A DNA stretch of 64,000 nt, from NCBI RefSeq assembly GCF_900102885.1, contig NZ_FNGE01000005.1, forward strand, positions 1 to 64,000. The letters run 5' to 3'. Origin of the DNA: Paracoccus chinensis (lineage in GTDB: Bacteria > Pseudomonadota > Alphaproteobacteria > Rhodobacterales > Rhodobacteraceae). Position numbers and translations under genes: made by a program. The notes beneath the pieces are model-generated. The model did not search any database, was not told where the DNA came from, and worked only from the letters and a program-made list of their open reading frames with translations. This document shows, one piece after another, positions 26,199 through 35,719 of the stretch (positions within the stretch are counted from its first letter, which is position 1; each line of letters starts with the position of its first letter).

Positions 26199-26439
26199 CG
26201 TCCCGGCAGCCGGGCCCATGACGCAGCGTCCCCGCTGGCGAAGCGGCGGGCGCGCTGTAACTCTTGTCGTGCAAGGCTGACGAGGGGAGGGGTTCAGCGA
26301 TGTCCGACGTTCTGCTGTCCGCCCGTCCGCCACGGCAGCCATCCGACGTGATCCCGTGGATGCAGCGCAGCCTTGGCGCGCCCGCCGCAAGGCCGGGGCG
26401 CGCGTCGCCCTCATCCGCGACAGCTGCCGTGGAGGCCCC

Positions 26440-28215
26440 ATGACCGCCTACAACGCCCCGATCCGCGACATGCAGTTCCTGCTGCACGATGTCCTCGACG
26501 TGTCCGCCTCGGACCTGCCCGGACGCTCGGACCTGGAACCCTCGTTCACCGAGGCGATCCTGGAAGCCGCGGGCCAGCTGGCCAGCGAGGTTCTGGCGCC
26601 CCTGAACGCGGTCGGCGACAGCCAGGGCTGCGTACTGGAAAACGGCGTGGTCCGCACGCCCGAGGGCTTCAAGGCCGCCTTCGAGGCGGTCAAGGAGGGC
26701 GGCTGGACCGGCCTCGACTGCGATCCCGAATACGGCGGCCAGGGGATGCCCTATGTGATGGGCGTGGCCACGGGCGAGATCTTCGTGGCGGCCAACATGG
26801 CCTTCAACATGTACCAGGGCCTGACCCACGGCGCCTATTCCGCCATCCACGCCCATGGCACGGACGAGCAGAAGCAGACCTACCTGCCGAAGATGGTGTC
26901 CTGCGACTGGACCGGCACCATGAACCTGACCGAGCCTCATTGCGGCACGGACCTCGGCATGCTGCGCACCCGCGCCGAGCCGCAGGAGGATGGCAGCTAC
27001 CTGATCACCGGCCAGAAAATCTTCATCTCGGCGGGCGACCACGACCTGTCCGAGAACGTGATCCACCTGGTGCTGGCCAAGGCGCCCGGCGGCGGCGAGG
27101 GCACCAAGGGCATCAGCCTCTTCATCGTGCCGAAGTTCCTGGTGAACGAGGACGGTTCTCTGGGCGAGCGCCAGCCTGTCTCGGTCGGCAAGATCGAGGA
27201 GAAGATGGGCATCCACGGCAACTCGACCTGCGTCATGAACTATGACGGGGCGAAGGGTTGGCTTCTGGGCGAGTTGCACAAGGGCATGCGCGCCATGTTC
27301 ACCATGATGAACGAGGCGCGGCTGGGCGTGGGCCTGCAGGGCTATGCGGTGGCCGAGGCCGCCTATCAGAACGCCGTGATCTACGCCCGCGACCGGCTGC
27401 AGGGCCGCGCGGTGACCGGGGTGCAGAATCCCCAAGGCCCTGCCGATCCGATCATCGTCCATCCCGACATCCGCCGCGCGCTGATGGACCAGAAGTCCTT
27501 TCTGGAAGGCGCCCGCGCGCTGACCTTCTGGGGCGCCGACCTGATCGACCGCGGCCATGCCGGCGACGCCCAGGCCGAGGGGCTGGTCTCGCTGCTGACG
27601 CCGGTCATCAAGGGCTTCCTGACCGACAAGGGCTTCGAGGGCACGGTCCAGGCCCAGCAGGTCTATGGCGGCCACGGCTATATCGAGGAATGGGGCATGT
27701 CGCAGTTCGTCCGCGACGCCCGCATCGCCATGATCTACGAGGGCGCGAACGGCATCCAGGCGCTGGATCTCGTCGGCCGCAAGCTGGCGCTGGACGGCGG
27801 CAAGCACGTCATGGGCTTCTTCGAGATGGTCAAGGGCTTCATCCGCGAGAACGAGGGCAACGCGGCGCTGAAGGCCGACTTCCTCGAGCCCCTGAAGGCC
27901 GCGTCCAAGGACCTGCAGGCGGCCGCCATGTTCTTCATGGAACGCGGCATGAAGAACCCGAACGACGCCCTAGCGGGCTCTTATGACTTCATGCACCTCT
28001 TCGGGCATACGGTTCTGGGCCTGATGTGGGGCCGGATGGCCGTTGCCGCGCAGAATGCGCTGGACGAGGGCCGTGGCGACGCCGAGTTCTACCGGACCAA
28101 GCTGGCGACAGGCCGCTACTACATGAAGCGGCAGCTGCCGATGACGGCGACGCACCTGGCTCGCATCCAGTCAGGCTCGGACACGGTGATGGCGCTGGCG
28201 GCCGAGCAGTTCTGA
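26440..28215 (+). CDS. Acyl-CoA dehydrogenase (long-form, FadE-like)
   Basis: This flavoprotein oxidises acyl-CoA to trans-2-enoyl-CoA, the first step of beta-oxidation. The 591 residues comprise N-terminal helices (about 40-160), the beta-barrel with [17 protein letters not shown] and [11 protein letters not shown], and the C-terminal helical domain with the [32 protein letters not shown] region supplying the catalytic Glu. A further C-terminal extension (about 470-591) marks the DmdC/long acyl-CoA dehydrogenase group. GGAGG at 26431 selects the ATG at 26440. Chain-length preference is not readable; DmdC (methylmercaptopropionyl-CoA) is a family relative, but the thiolase and FadB neighbours favour fatty acids. 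Confidence 0.9.
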   Translation: MTAYNAPIRDMQFLLHDVLDVSASDLPGRSDLEPSFTEAILEAAGQLASEVLAPLNAVGDSQGCVLENGVVRTPEGFKAAFEAVKEGGWTGLDCDPEYGGQGMPYVMGVATGEIFVAANMAFNMYQGLTHGAYSAIHAHGTDEQKQTYLPKMVSCDWTGTMNLTEPHCGTDLGMLRTRAEPQEDGSYLITGQKIFISAGDHDLSENVIHLVLAKAPGGGEGTKGISLFIVPKFLVNEDGSLGERQPVSVGKIEEKMGIHGNSTCVMNYDGAKGWLLGELHKGMRAMFTMMNEARLGVGLQGYAVAEAAYQNAVIYARDRLQGRAVTGVQNPQGPADPIIVHPDIRRALMDQKSFLEGARALTFWGADLIDRGHAGDAQAEGLVSLLTPVIKGFLTDKGFEGTVQAQQVYGGHGYIEEWGMSQFVRDARIAMIYEGANGIQALDLVGRKLALDGGKHVMGFFEMVKGFIRENEGNAALKADFLEPLKAASKDLQAAAMFFMERGMKNPNDALAGSYDFMHLFGHTVLGLMWGRMAVAAQNALDEGRGDAEFYRTKLATGRYYMKRQLPMTATHLARIQSGSDTVMALAAEQF

Positions 28216-28245
28216 GATGACCACCCTCCCCGCCTTCGGCACGGC

Positions 28246-28281
28246 CGGAGCCTCCGGCGGGGATATTTGGACGAAGAAGAA
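28246..28281 (-). repeat. Dispersed intergenic repeat, copy D (short form)
   Basis: On the minus strand this reads TTCTTCGTCCAAATATCCCC followed by GCCGGAGGCTCCGGCC, a hairpin. The left module matches copy C; the right hairpin again differs from copies A, E and F. Confidence 0.5.
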
Positions 28282-28434
28282 CGCAGGCCGGATGCGGCCC
28301 CGGTCCGCGCGGCCCGTAGGCATCTCTGGCGGACCGGGGCTGTCTTCTCCTTCGACGGTCATCGGCTTCCCAGCCTGTACCGTGGGAACAATGCTGAGGG
28401 TGAAACCTTGAGGAACGGTTAATCTTTCACAAGA

Positions 28435-28510
28435 TTCTTCTTCATTCTTCTTCGCGGAAATATCCCGCGGGGGATCGTCATAGATGACGATGGGGGCGCG
28501 AAGCCCCCGG
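28435..28510 (+). repeat. Dispersed intergenic repeat, copy E
   Basis: The full form: TTCTTCTTCATTCTTCTTCG, GGAAATATCCCGCGGGG, GATCGTCATAGATGACGATG, and GGGGGCGCGAAGCCCCC. The last two modules form inverted repeats (ATCGTCAT/ATGACGAT and GGGGGC/GCCCCC). It ends 20 bp before the GST start codon, so it would lie in that gene's 5' leader. Confidence 0.7.
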
Positions 28511-28530
28511 TTGCAACGGCGGGGGCAGGC

Positions 28531-29157
28531 ATGACGGCGCAACTCTGGTGCTTTGGTGAATCGGGCAACGCCTACAAGGCCGCGCTGACGATGGAACTCG
28601 CGGGCTACGCATGGGAGCCCGTCAAGGTCGATTTCTTCAACGGCGAGGCGCGCAGCCCCGCCTTCCGTGCCATCAATCCGATGGGCGAGGTTCCGGTCCT
28701 GCGCGACGGCGGGCTGACGCTGACCCAGTCCGCCGTGATCCAGCTGCACGTGGCAGAGCGCACCGGTCGCTTCGGCGGCACCGACCGCAGCGAGGTCCTG
28801 CGCTGGCTCTTCTGGGACAACCACAAGCTGTCGGGCGTGGCCGGCTCGACCCGCTTCCTCTCGAACTTCCTCCCCCCCGAGAAGCGCCTGGCCGAGGTGA
28901 TCGCCTTCCAGCAGGGCCGCCTGAAGGCCGCCTACCAGGTGCTGAACGACCACCTGTCCGCGCGCGACTGGGTGGCCGATACCGCCCCCACCATCGCCGA
29001 CTTCGCCTGCTGCGGATACCTGTATTACCCCGAGCCCTTCGGCTTCGACCGCGCCGACTGGCCGCATATCAACGCCTGGCTGAACCGCATCGCGGGTCTG
29101 CCCGGCTGGAAGCACCCCTATGATCTGATGCCCGGCAGCCCTGCCGACCGGGCCTGA
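28531..29157 (+). CDS. Glutathione S-transferase family protein
   Basis: The 208-residue product has the thioredoxin-like GST domain (about 1-80) with AINPMGEVPVL, whose cis-Pro and following QSAVIQLHVAE bind the glutathione gamma-glutamyl group, and an all-helical C-terminal domain with the N-capping box TIADFACCGYLYY. It belongs to no class I can name. It lies between the acyl-CoA dehydrogenase and the thiolase, 10 bp before the latter, so it is probably co-transcribed with the beta-oxidation genes; a role in detoxifying reactive enoyl or lipid peroxidation products is plausible but unproven. Confidence 0.88.
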   Translation: MTAQLWCFGESGNAYKAALTMELAGYAWEPVKVDFFNGEARSPAFRAINPMGEVPVLRDGGLTLTQSAVIQLHVAERTGRFGGTDRSEVLRWLFWDNHKLSGVAGSTRFLSNFLPPEKRLAEVIAFQQGRLKAAYQVLNDHLSARDWVADTAPTIADFACCGYLYYPEPFGFDRADWPHINAWLNRIAGLPGWKHPYDLMPGSPADRA

Positions 29158-29167
29158 AGGAGGACGC

Positions 29168-30379
29168 ATGACCGACGCCTATATCTATGACGCCGCCCGC
29201 ACGCCGCGTGGCAAGGGCCGCAAGGACGGCAGCCTGCACGAGGTCACCTCGGTCGCGCTTTCCGCACGCCTGCTGAACGCGATCAAGGAACGCAACGGCC
29301 TGAGCGATCATGCCGTCGAGGACGTGATCTGGGGCAACGTCACCCAGGTCGGCGAACAGGGCGGATGCCTTGCGCGATCCGCCGTGCTGCTGTCGGAACT
29401 CGACGAGCGGGTGCCGGGCCTGTCGATCAACCGCTTCTGCGCGAGCGGCATGGAAGCGGTGAACCTTGCCGCCAACCAGGTCAAGGCTGGCGCGGGCGAC
29501 GCCTATATCGCCGGCGGGGTCGAGATGATGGGCCGCGTGGCCATGGGCTCGGACGGTGCGGCCATCGCCGTGGACCCGAGCCTCGCGATGAAGACCTATT
29601 TTGTCCCGCAGGGCATTTCCGCCGACATCATCGCTACCGAATACGGCTTCACCCGCGAGGAGGCAGACGCCTTCGGCGTCGAGTCCCAGCGCCGCGCCGC
29701 GCAGGCGTGGGAGGAAGGGCGTTTCGCAAAATCCATCGTCCCGGTGCGCGACCAGAACGGCATCGTGATCCTCGACCGCGACGAATACATGCGCCCCGGC
29801 ACGACGATGGAGGACCTGGCCAAGCTGAAGCCCGCGTTCAAGGACATGGGCGAGGTGATGCCCGGCTTCGACAAGGTCGCGCTGCTGAAATATCCCCATC
29901 TCGACCGGATCGAGCATATCCACCATGCCGGAAACTCCTCGGGCATCGTGGACGGGGCCGGCGCGGTCCTGATCGGCAGCCGCGAATGGGGCGAGGCCCG
30001 CGGCCTGAAGCCCCGCGCGCGCATCCGCGCCACGGCGAAGATCGGCACCGACCCGACGATCATGCTGACCGGCCCGGTTCCGGTGACGGAACGTGTGCTG
30101 CAGCAGGCGGGCATGAGCATCTCGGACATCGACCTCTTCGAGGTGAACGAGGCCTTCTCGTCGGTCGTGCTGCGCTTCATGCAGGCCTTCCAGGTCGATC
30201 CCGCGCGGGTCAACGTGAACGGCGGCGCTATCGCGATGGGCCATCCGCTGGGCGCGACCGGCGCCATCATCATCGGCACGCTGCTGGACGAGTTGGAGCG
30301 GCAGGACAAGGAAACGGGTCTCGCGACCCTCTGCGTGGCGTCCGGCATGGGCGCGGCAACGATCATCGAGCGGGTGTGA
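29168..30379 (+). CDS. fadA: Acetyl-CoA C-acyltransferase (3-ketoacyl-CoA thiolase)
   Basis: This thiolase splits 3-ketoacyl-CoA with CoA to acetyl-CoA and a shortened acyl-CoA. The 403-residue product shows the nucleophile C91 in NRFCASGMEAVN, the GGAIAMGHPLGATGA block with the catalytic His, and the second cysteine in CVASGMGAA. GGAGG lies six bases before the ATG. Sequence style (ELDERVPGLSINRFCASG, long loop) suits the FadA/FadI degradative group rather than the PhaA biosynthetic type. It is followed eight bases later by the FadB-like gene, giving a standard beta-oxidation pair. Confidence 0.93.
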   Translation: MTDAYIYDAARTPRGKGRKDGSLHEVTSVALSARLLNAIKERNGLSDHAVEDVIWGNVTQVGEQGGCLARSAVLLSELDERVPGLSINRFCASGMEAVNLAANQVKAGAGDAYIAGGVEMMGRVAMGSDGAAIAVDPSLAMKTYFVPQGISADIIATEYGFTREEADAFGVESQRRAAQAWEEGRFAKSIVPVRDQNGIVILDRDEYMRPGTTMEDLAKLKPAFKDMGEVMPGFDKVALLKYPHLDRIEHIHHAGNSSGIVDGAGAVLIGSREWGEARGLKPRARIRATAKIGTDPTIMLTGPVPVTERVLQQAGMSISDIDLFEVNEAFSSVVLRFMQAFQVDPARVNVNGGAIAMGHPLGATGAIIIGTLLDELERQDKETGLATLCVASGMGAATIIERV

Positions 30380-30386
30380 GGCAGCC

Positions 30387-32570
30387 ATGACCGATTTCAC
30401 GATGCAGAAGGGCGACGATGGCGTCGCCGTCATCACCTGGGACGTGCCCGGCAAGTCGATGAACGTGCTGTCGATGGACGGTGCGGGCGAGTTAAACAGC
30501 CTGATCGACGACGCGCTGGCGGATGAGGCCGTGAAGGGCATCGTCATCACCAGCGGCAAGGCGGACTTTGCCGCCGGCATGGACCTGAACGTACTCGCGC
30601 AGATGAAGGAAGGCGGCCCGCAGGCGGTCTTCGACGGGGTGATGAGCCTGCACCACCTGCTGCGCAAGATCGAGCTCGCCGGCATGGACCGCAAGACGCA
30701 GAAGGGCGGCAAGCCCATCGCCGCCGCCCTGCCCGGCACCGCGCTGGGGATCGGGCTGGAACTGCCGCTGGCGACTCACCGCATCTTCGCCGCGAACAAC
30801 CCCAAGGCCAAGATCGGCCTGCCCGAGATCATGGTCGGCATCTTCCCCGGCGCGGGCGGCACCACGCGGCTGATCCGCAAGCTGGGCGCGATGGCCGCGG
30901 CCCCGCTGCTGCTGGAAGGCAAGATGAACGACCCGGCAAAGGCCAAGGGCGCGGGCGTCATCGACGAGGTGGTGGAGGATCCCGTCGCCGCTGCCAAGGC
31001 TTGGGTCCTGCAGGCCACCGACGCCGACCTGGTCAAGCCGTGGGAGCAGAAGAGCTACAAGATGCCCGGCGGCTCGCCCTATACCCCGGGCGGCTTCATG
31101 ACTTTCCTCGGCGCCGCCGCGATGGTCCATGGCAAGACCATGGGCGTCTATCCGGCGGCCAAGGCGCTGCTGTCGGCGGTCTATGAAGGCGCTCTGGTCG
31201 ACTTCGACACCGCGCTGCGGATCGAGGCACGCTGGTTCACCCATGTCCTGATGAACCCCTCGTCCGGCAACATGATCCGCAGCCTCTTCATCAACAAGGA
31301 GGCGCTGGAAAAGGGCGCGAACCGCCCCGAGGCTCCCGACCAGAAGGTCCGCAAGGTCGGCGTCCTGGGTGCAGGCATGATGGGCGCTGGCATCGCCTAT
31401 GTCTCGGCCAACGCGGGCATCGAGGTCGTGCTGATCGACTCGACGCAGGAAGCGGCCGACCGGGGCAAGTCCTACTCGACCGGCATTCTGGACAAGGGCA
31501 TCAGCCGCCGGAAGGTGACCGAGGAGAAGAAGGCCGAGGTCCTGGGCCGCATCACCGCAACCACCGACTATGCCGCGCTGGAAGGCTGCGATTTGATCGT
31601 CGAGGCGGTGTTCGAGGACCCCTCGGTCAAGGCCGACGTGACCGCGAAGGCCGAGGCGGTGATCCCCAAGGATGCGATCTTCGCCACCAACACCTCGACC
31701 CTGCCCATCGGCGAACTGGCAAAGGCCAGCAAGCGGCCCGATCAGTTCATCGGCATCCACTTCTTCAGCCCCGTGGACAAGATGGCGCTGGTCGAGATCA
31801 TCCGGGGCGAGCAGACGGGCGATCGCGCGGTGGCCAAGGCGCTCGACTTCGTGCGGCAGATCCGCAAGACGCCGATCGTCGTCAACGACGCCCGCTTCTT
31901 CTACGCCAACCGCTGCATCATCCCCTATATCAACGAGGGTATCCGCATGGTCGGTGAAGGGGTGAACCCCACGCTGGTCGAGAATGCGGCCAAGCTGATG
32001 GGGATGCCGCTGGGGCCGCTGCAGCTGGTGGACGAGACCTCAATCGATCTGGGCGTGAAGATCGCCAAGGCGACCAAGGCCGCGATGGGCGACGCCTATT
32101 CCGATGAGGACGTGGACACCGTCATCTTCAGGCTGGCCGACGAAGGCCGGATGGGGCGCAAGGCCAAGGCGGGCTTCTACGACTATGACGATGCGGGCAA
32201 GCGCCAAGGCCTCTGGTCCGGTATCGGCGAGAACTGGGCGCGGGCCGAGGACCAGCCCGAACTCACCGAGGTCCAGCACCGCCTGATGTTCGTCCAGGCG
32301 CTCGAGGCCGTGCGGGCGCTGGAACAGGGCGTCCTGACCGACATCCGCGAGGGCGACGTGGGCGCGATCCTCGGCTGGGGCTTCGCACCCTGGACCGGCG
32401 GACCCTTCGGCTGGCTGGACATGCTGGGGGCGGAGCGCGCGGTGGAACTGGCGGACAAGCTCGCCGCCGAACATGGCGACCGCTTCGCCCCGCCGAAGCT
32501 GCTGCGCGACATGGCCGCCAGGGGCGAAAGCTTCTACGGCCGCTTCGGCGGGCAGAAGCAGGCCGCGTAA
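30387..32570 (+). CDS. fadB: Multifunctional enoyl-CoA hydratase / 3-hydroxyacyl-CoA dehydrogenase
   Basis: The 727-residue fusion carries out the second and third steps of beta-oxidation. The N-terminal crotonase domain (about 1-190) shows ITSGKADFAAGMDLNVL for the oxyanion hole and GLPEIMVGIFPGAGGTTRLIRKLG with the catalytic Glu. The dehydrogenase half starts near 310 with the NAD-binding VGVLGAGMMGAGIAYVSA, includes SNTSTLPI-like NTSTLPIGELA and IGIHFFSPVDKMALVEII, and ends with two helical dimer domains. The FadA partner is just upstream. I use the symbol for function; fadJ would be equally fair because the two types are not easily told apart. Confidence 0.93.
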   Translation: MTDFTMQKGDDGVAVITWDVPGKSMNVLSMDGAGELNSLIDDALADEAVKGIVITSGKADFAAGMDLNVLAQMKEGGPQAVFDGVMSLHHLLRKIELAGMDRKTQKGGKPIAAALPGTALGIGLELPLATHRIFAANNPKAKIGLPEIMVGIFPGAGGTTRLIRKLGAMAAAPLLLEGKMNDPAKAKGAGVIDEVVEDPVAAAKAWVLQATDADLVKPWEQKSYKMPGGSPYTPGGFMTFLGAAAMVHGKTMGVYPAAKALLSAVYEGALVDFDTALRIEARWFTHVLMNPSSGNMIRSLFINKEALEKGANRPEAPDQKVRKVGVLGAGMMGAGIAYVSANAGIEVVLIDSTQEAADRGKSYSTGILDKGISRRKVTEEKKAEVLGRITATTDYAALEGCDLIVEAVFEDPSVKADVTAKAEAVIPKDAIFATNTSTLPIGELAKASKRPDQFIGIHFFSPVDKMALVEIIRGEQTGDRAVAKALDFVRQIRKTPIVVNDARFFYANRCIIPYINEGIRMVGEGVNPTLVENAAKLMGMPLGPLQLVDETSIDLGVKIAKATKAAMGDAYSDEDVDTVIFRLADEGRMGRKAKAGFYDYDDAGKRQGLWSGIGENWARAEDQPELTEVQHRLMFVQALEAVRALEQGVLTDIREGDVGAILGWGFAPWTGGPFGWLDMLGAERAVELADKLAAEHGDRFAPPKLLRDMAARGESFYGRFGGQKQAA

Positions 32571-32598
32571 GGCAATCCCGAGGCGACAGGACCAAGGG

Positions 32599-32635
32599 CG
32601 GGCGCTGGAGGAAACTCCGGCGCCCGTCGTCTTTT
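32599..32635 (+). terminator. Rho-independent terminator of the beta-oxidation operon
   Basis: CGGGCGCTGGAG and CTCCGGCGCCCG pair (one G-T) around a GAAA tetraloop, followed by a T-rich TCGTCTTTT. Confidence 0.8.
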
Positions 32636-32704
32636 GCAACCCTCGGGGGAACCCCCCGTGAAGGCCTGCGTTCGCAACCCAAGGGAAACGGCGAGGACGC
32701 AGTC

Positions 32705-33130
32705 ATGGTTGCAATCTACGGTCGGGCCGACCCGAGGCCGATCCACCCGCTGCACGCGATCCTCCTGTCCTTTCCCTTCCCCCTGTTCCTTGGAACCTTG
32801 GCCAGCGATCTTGCCTATCACGCCACCTTCCAGATCCAGTGGCACAACTTTGCGCAATGGCTGAACGCCGGGGGCCTGCTCGTGGGCGCCTTCGCCGGGC
32901 TCTGGGCGCTGATCAACCTGTTCCGCCGTGAAACGCGGGGGCAGCGGCGTACGATCCTCTATTTCGTGGCCCTGTTGGCCATGTGGGTGCTCGGGCTGCT
33001 GAACGCCTTCATCCATGCCAAGGATGCCTGGGCCATCATGCCCGAGGCCATCTGGCTGTCGTCGATCTCGGCGCTGCTGGCCTTTGTCGCGGCATGGATC
33101 GGCTTTTCCGGCATCCAGACTGAAAGGTGA
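32705..33130 (+). CDS. DUF2231-family membrane protein
   Basis: The 141-residue product has four predicted membrane helices (about 20-40, 55-75, 83-103 and 115-135) and the family's opening IHPLHAILLSFPFPLFLGTLASDLAY, in which the His and Asp may ligate a cofactor or ion. The function of DUF2231 proteins is unknown. It precedes the sugar dehydrogenase-like gene by one base, so the two are translationally linked; a membrane redox partner role for that periplasmic protein is a reasonable guess, since many relatives occur with periplasmic dehydrogenases. Confidence 0.85.
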   Translation: MVAIYGRADPRPIHPLHAILLSFPFPLFLGTLASDLAYHATFQIQWHNFAQWLNAGGLLVGAFAGLWALINLFRRETRGQRRTILYFVALLAMWVLGLLNAFIHAKDAWAIMPEAIWLSSISALLAFVAAWIGFSGIQTER

Positions 33131-33131
33131 C

Positions 33132-34664
33132 ATGATGCGCCTGCTTCATCTGCTTGGCACCGCCGCCGCGATCGGCGCCCTGGCAACCGGCGCATCCGCG
33201 CAGGACCAGACCCCGCCCCCCGAATACGGTCCCAACCCGACCCTGGGGGAACCACAGCGGGGCCTGCTGCCCACCATGAAGATCCCCCGCCCCGCCCTGT
33301 GGGGGGACGACCGCCCCGTGGTGCCCGAGGGCTTCACGATCCAGCCCATCGCCACCGACCTGATGATCCCGCGCCAGACGCTGATCCTGCCCAACGGCGA
33401 CATCCTCGTGGCCGAGGGCAAGGGACAGGGCGCCCCGGCGCTGCGGCCCAAGGACCTGATCGCCGGGATCATCAAGGCCTGGGGGAAAAGCTCGGTTTCC
33501 GGCGGCAACCGCCTGACGCTGCTGCGCGATGCCGATGGCGACGGCACCTATGAAACAAAGGAAATCTTTGCCGAGAACCTGAACTCTCCCTACGGGCTCG
33601 CCTTCGTGAACGGCGCGATCTACGTCGCCAATCAGGACACCGTGGTACGCTTCGACTATACCGAAGGCCAGTCGCAGGCGAGTGGCCCCCCCGAAGTGCT
33701 GGCGCAGCTGCCCTCGGTCATCAACCACCACTGGACCAAGGCCATGACGGCCAGCGAGGACGGCCGCTTCCTGTATGTGGGCATCGGGTCCAACAGCAAC
33801 ATCACCGAGCGCGGGATGGAGGCCGAGGAAGACCGCGCGATGATCTGGCAGATCGACGTGGAAACGGGGATGCACCGGCAATATGCGACCGGCCTGCGCA
33901 ACCCCACGGCGCTGACGATCCAGCCCGACACCGGCCAGCTCTGGGCCGTGGTGAACGAGCGCGACGAGATCGGCGACAACCTCGTGCCCGACTACCTGAC
34001 CTCGGTGCAGGAGGGCGGCTTCTACGGCTGGCCCTACAGTTACTGGGGCCAGAACGTCGATGTCCGCGTCCAGCCGCAGGACCCCGAAAAGGTCGCGGCG
34101 GCCATCGCGCCCGACTATGCGCTGGGCTCTCACGTCGCGGCACTGGGGGTGGATTTCTCGGTTCCCGCGATGGGCGAGCAGTTCGCGGACGGCGTCTTCG
34201 TGGGCGAGCATGGCAGCTGGAACCGCAACCCGCCCTCGGGCTACAAGGTGATCTTCATCCCCTTCCAGGACGGACGGCCCGCCGGAGAGCCGGTCGACTT
34301 CGTCACGGGCTTCCTTCAGGACGCGGACAACACGCGCGGCCGCCCCGTCGGTGTGACAGTCGACCCGCGCGGCGCGGTGATCGTGGCCGACGACCTGTCC
34401 AACACGATCTGGCGGATCACGCCGGACGAGCCTGTCGCCGCCACGACTGCCCCCGAGCCGGTCACACCCGCCGCGGCGGAGCCTGCGACACCAGAGCCGG
34501 TGACTCCCGCCACAGCCGAGCCCGGGACGAGCGCTGCTGCACCTGAGCCCTTGGCGCCTGCTGCTGATGAGCCTGTGGGGCCGACAGCGGGCGAGCCTGC
34601 CACCCCGGATGCCTCTGCGCCTGCTGCGCCTGGATCGGCCGCAGAACCGGCGGCCGGTCAGTAA
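33132..34664 (+). CDS. PQQ-dependent-type sugar (glucose/sorbosone) dehydrogenase, periplasmic
   Basis: The 510-residue product begins with a signal peptide (MMRLLHLLGTAAAIGALATGASA) and folds as a six-bladed beta-propeller of the soluble glucose/L-sorbosone dehydrogenase family (about 60-440), with GLAFVNGAIYVANQ, RNPTALTIQPDTGQLWAVVNERDEIGDNLVPDYL, GGFYGWPY and EHGSWNRNPPSGYKV as landmarks. Oxidation of an aldose or aldehyde with PQQ is the family activity; the true substrate is unknown. The last 70 or so residues are an imperfect Pro-Ala-Glu-Thr repeat (units like PEPVTPA) that ordinary members lack. It directly follows the DUF2231 gene. Confidence 0.88.
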   Translation: MMRLLHLLGTAAAIGALATGASAQDQTPPPEYGPNPTLGEPQRGLLPTMKIPRPALWGDDRPVVPEGFTIQPIATDLMIPRQTLILPNGDILVAEGKGQGAPALRPKDLIAGIIKAWGKSSVSGGNRLTLLRDADGDGTYETKEIFAENLNSPYGLAFVNGAIYVANQDTVVRFDYTEGQSQASGPPEVLAQLPSVINHHWTKAMTASEDGRFLYVGIGSNSNITERGMEAEEDRAMIWQIDVETGMHRQYATGLRNPTALTIQPDTGQLWAVVNERDEIGDNLVPDYLTSVQEGGFYGWPYSYWGQNVDVRVQPQDPEKVAAAIAPDYALGSHVAALGVDFSVPAMGEQFADGVFVGEHGSWNRNPPSGYKVIFIPFQDGRPAGEPVDFVTGFLQDADNTRGRPVGVTVDPRGAVIVADDLSNTIWRITPDEPVAATTAPEPVTPAAAEPATPEPVTPATAEPGTSAAAPEPLAPAADEPVGPTAGEPATPDASAPAAPGSAAEPAAGQ

Positions 34665-34667
34665 GGC

Positions 34668-35654
34668 TCAGGCCAGCCCTTCGGCCCGGAACAGCGCCAT
34701 GACGTCCGCCTCGGGGCGGGCGCCCACATGGCCGATCACCTCGGCGGCGGCGATGCAGCCCATGCGGCCCGCGACGGCCAGCGGCTTTCCCGTTGCCAGC
34801 CCGTAGATCAGCCCCGCCGCGAACTGGTCCCCTGCCCCGGTTGCGTCCACGGGCGTCACGCGATGGACCGGTGCAGTCACCCGCTCTCCGCCCCGGATCA
34901 GGATCGCGTCCTCGCCCGAGCGGGTGCAGATCACCGTCCCGCAGTCGGCAGATGCAAGCCGCAGCGCCTCCTCGAGATCCTCAACCTGATAAAGCGCCTG
35001 CCATTCGTGGATGTTGCCGATGACATAGTCCATCGGGCCCGCGACAAGGCGGCGGAAATCCTCGCGGTGGCGGTCCACGCAGAAGGGATCGCTGAGCGCG
35101 ATGCCCGCCTGCCCGCCCGCGGCATGGCAGGCTTCGGCGGCCTTGAGGAAGGCGGCCTTCCCCTTGTCCTTGTCGAACAGGTAGCCTTCCAGGAACAGCC
35201 AGCTTCCATCGGAAAACAGACCCGCGTCCACGTCGCCCTCGTCCAGTTCGGCCGAGATGCCCAGATAGGTGTTCATCGACCGCTCGCCGTCCGGCGTCAC
35301 GAAGATGATCGACCGCGAGGTCGGCAGCTCCGCCCCGTCCAGCGGCGCGTTCACGAAATCCGTGCCGTCCGTCCCCATGTCGCGTGCATAGGCAAGGCCG
35401 AGGTCGTCCCCCGCAACGCGGCCGATGAAGGCAGTGGAAAGCCCCAGCCGTCCCAGCCCCGCCAGCGTGTTGGCGACCGAGCCGCCAGGGATCAGCCGCG
35501 CGCCGTTGCTGGCGTGGGTCAGAACTTCGGCGCGGTCGCGCTCGATCAGCTGCATGATGCCCTTCTGCACCCCCAGCCGGTTCAGCTGCGCGTCCCCCGC
35601 GGTCGAGATCACGTCCATGACAGCGTTGCCGATGCCGATCACCTGATATGCCAT
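34668..35654 (-). CDS. PfkB-family carbohydrate/adenosine kinase
   Basis: The 328-residue product phosphorylates a sugar or nucleoside. PfkB signatures are present: the GGSVANTLAGLGRLG substrate loop near the N-terminus and VTPVDATGAGDQFAAGLIYG near the C-terminus, whose GAGD contains the catalytic Asp and anion hole. The N-terminal VIGIGNAVMDVI is close to adenosine kinase-like and inosine-guanosine kinase-like proteins. Substrate remains open. It converges with the sugar dehydrogenase gene, only three bases apart, with no hairpin visible between them. Confidence 0.88.
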   Translation of the reverse strand: MAYQVIGIGNAVMDVISTAGDAQLNRLGVQKGIMQLIERDRAEVLTHASNGARLIPGGSVANTLAGLGRLGLSTAFIGRVAGDDLGLAYARDMGTDGTDFVNAPLDGAELPTSRSIIFVTPDGERSMNTYLGISAELDEGDVDAGLFSDGSWLFLEGYLFDKDKGKAAFLKAAEACHAAGGQAGIALSDPFCVDRHREDFRRLVAGPMDYVIGNIHEWQALYQVEDLEEALRLASADCGTVICTRSGEDAILIRGGERVTAPVHRVTPVDATGAGDQFAAGLIYGLATGKPLAVAGRMGCIAAAEVIGHVGARPEADVMALFRAEGLA

Positions 35655-35719
35655 GCGCTGTTCCCCCTGGCTGTTCCTGCGCTTAAACCGGCGACGGACG
35701 GCCGGGACAAGGGGTCGCC

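Larger units (their letters stand above)
28216..28530. other. 315-bp intergenic region holding two repeat copies
   Basis: No gene is visible between the acyl-CoA dehydrogenase and the GST. The space holds a short inverted repeat copy (28246-28281) and a full copy (28435-28510) of the dispersed intergenic repeat, pointing toward each other. Between them is ordinary GC-rich sequence with no clear promoter. Confidence 0.6.
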
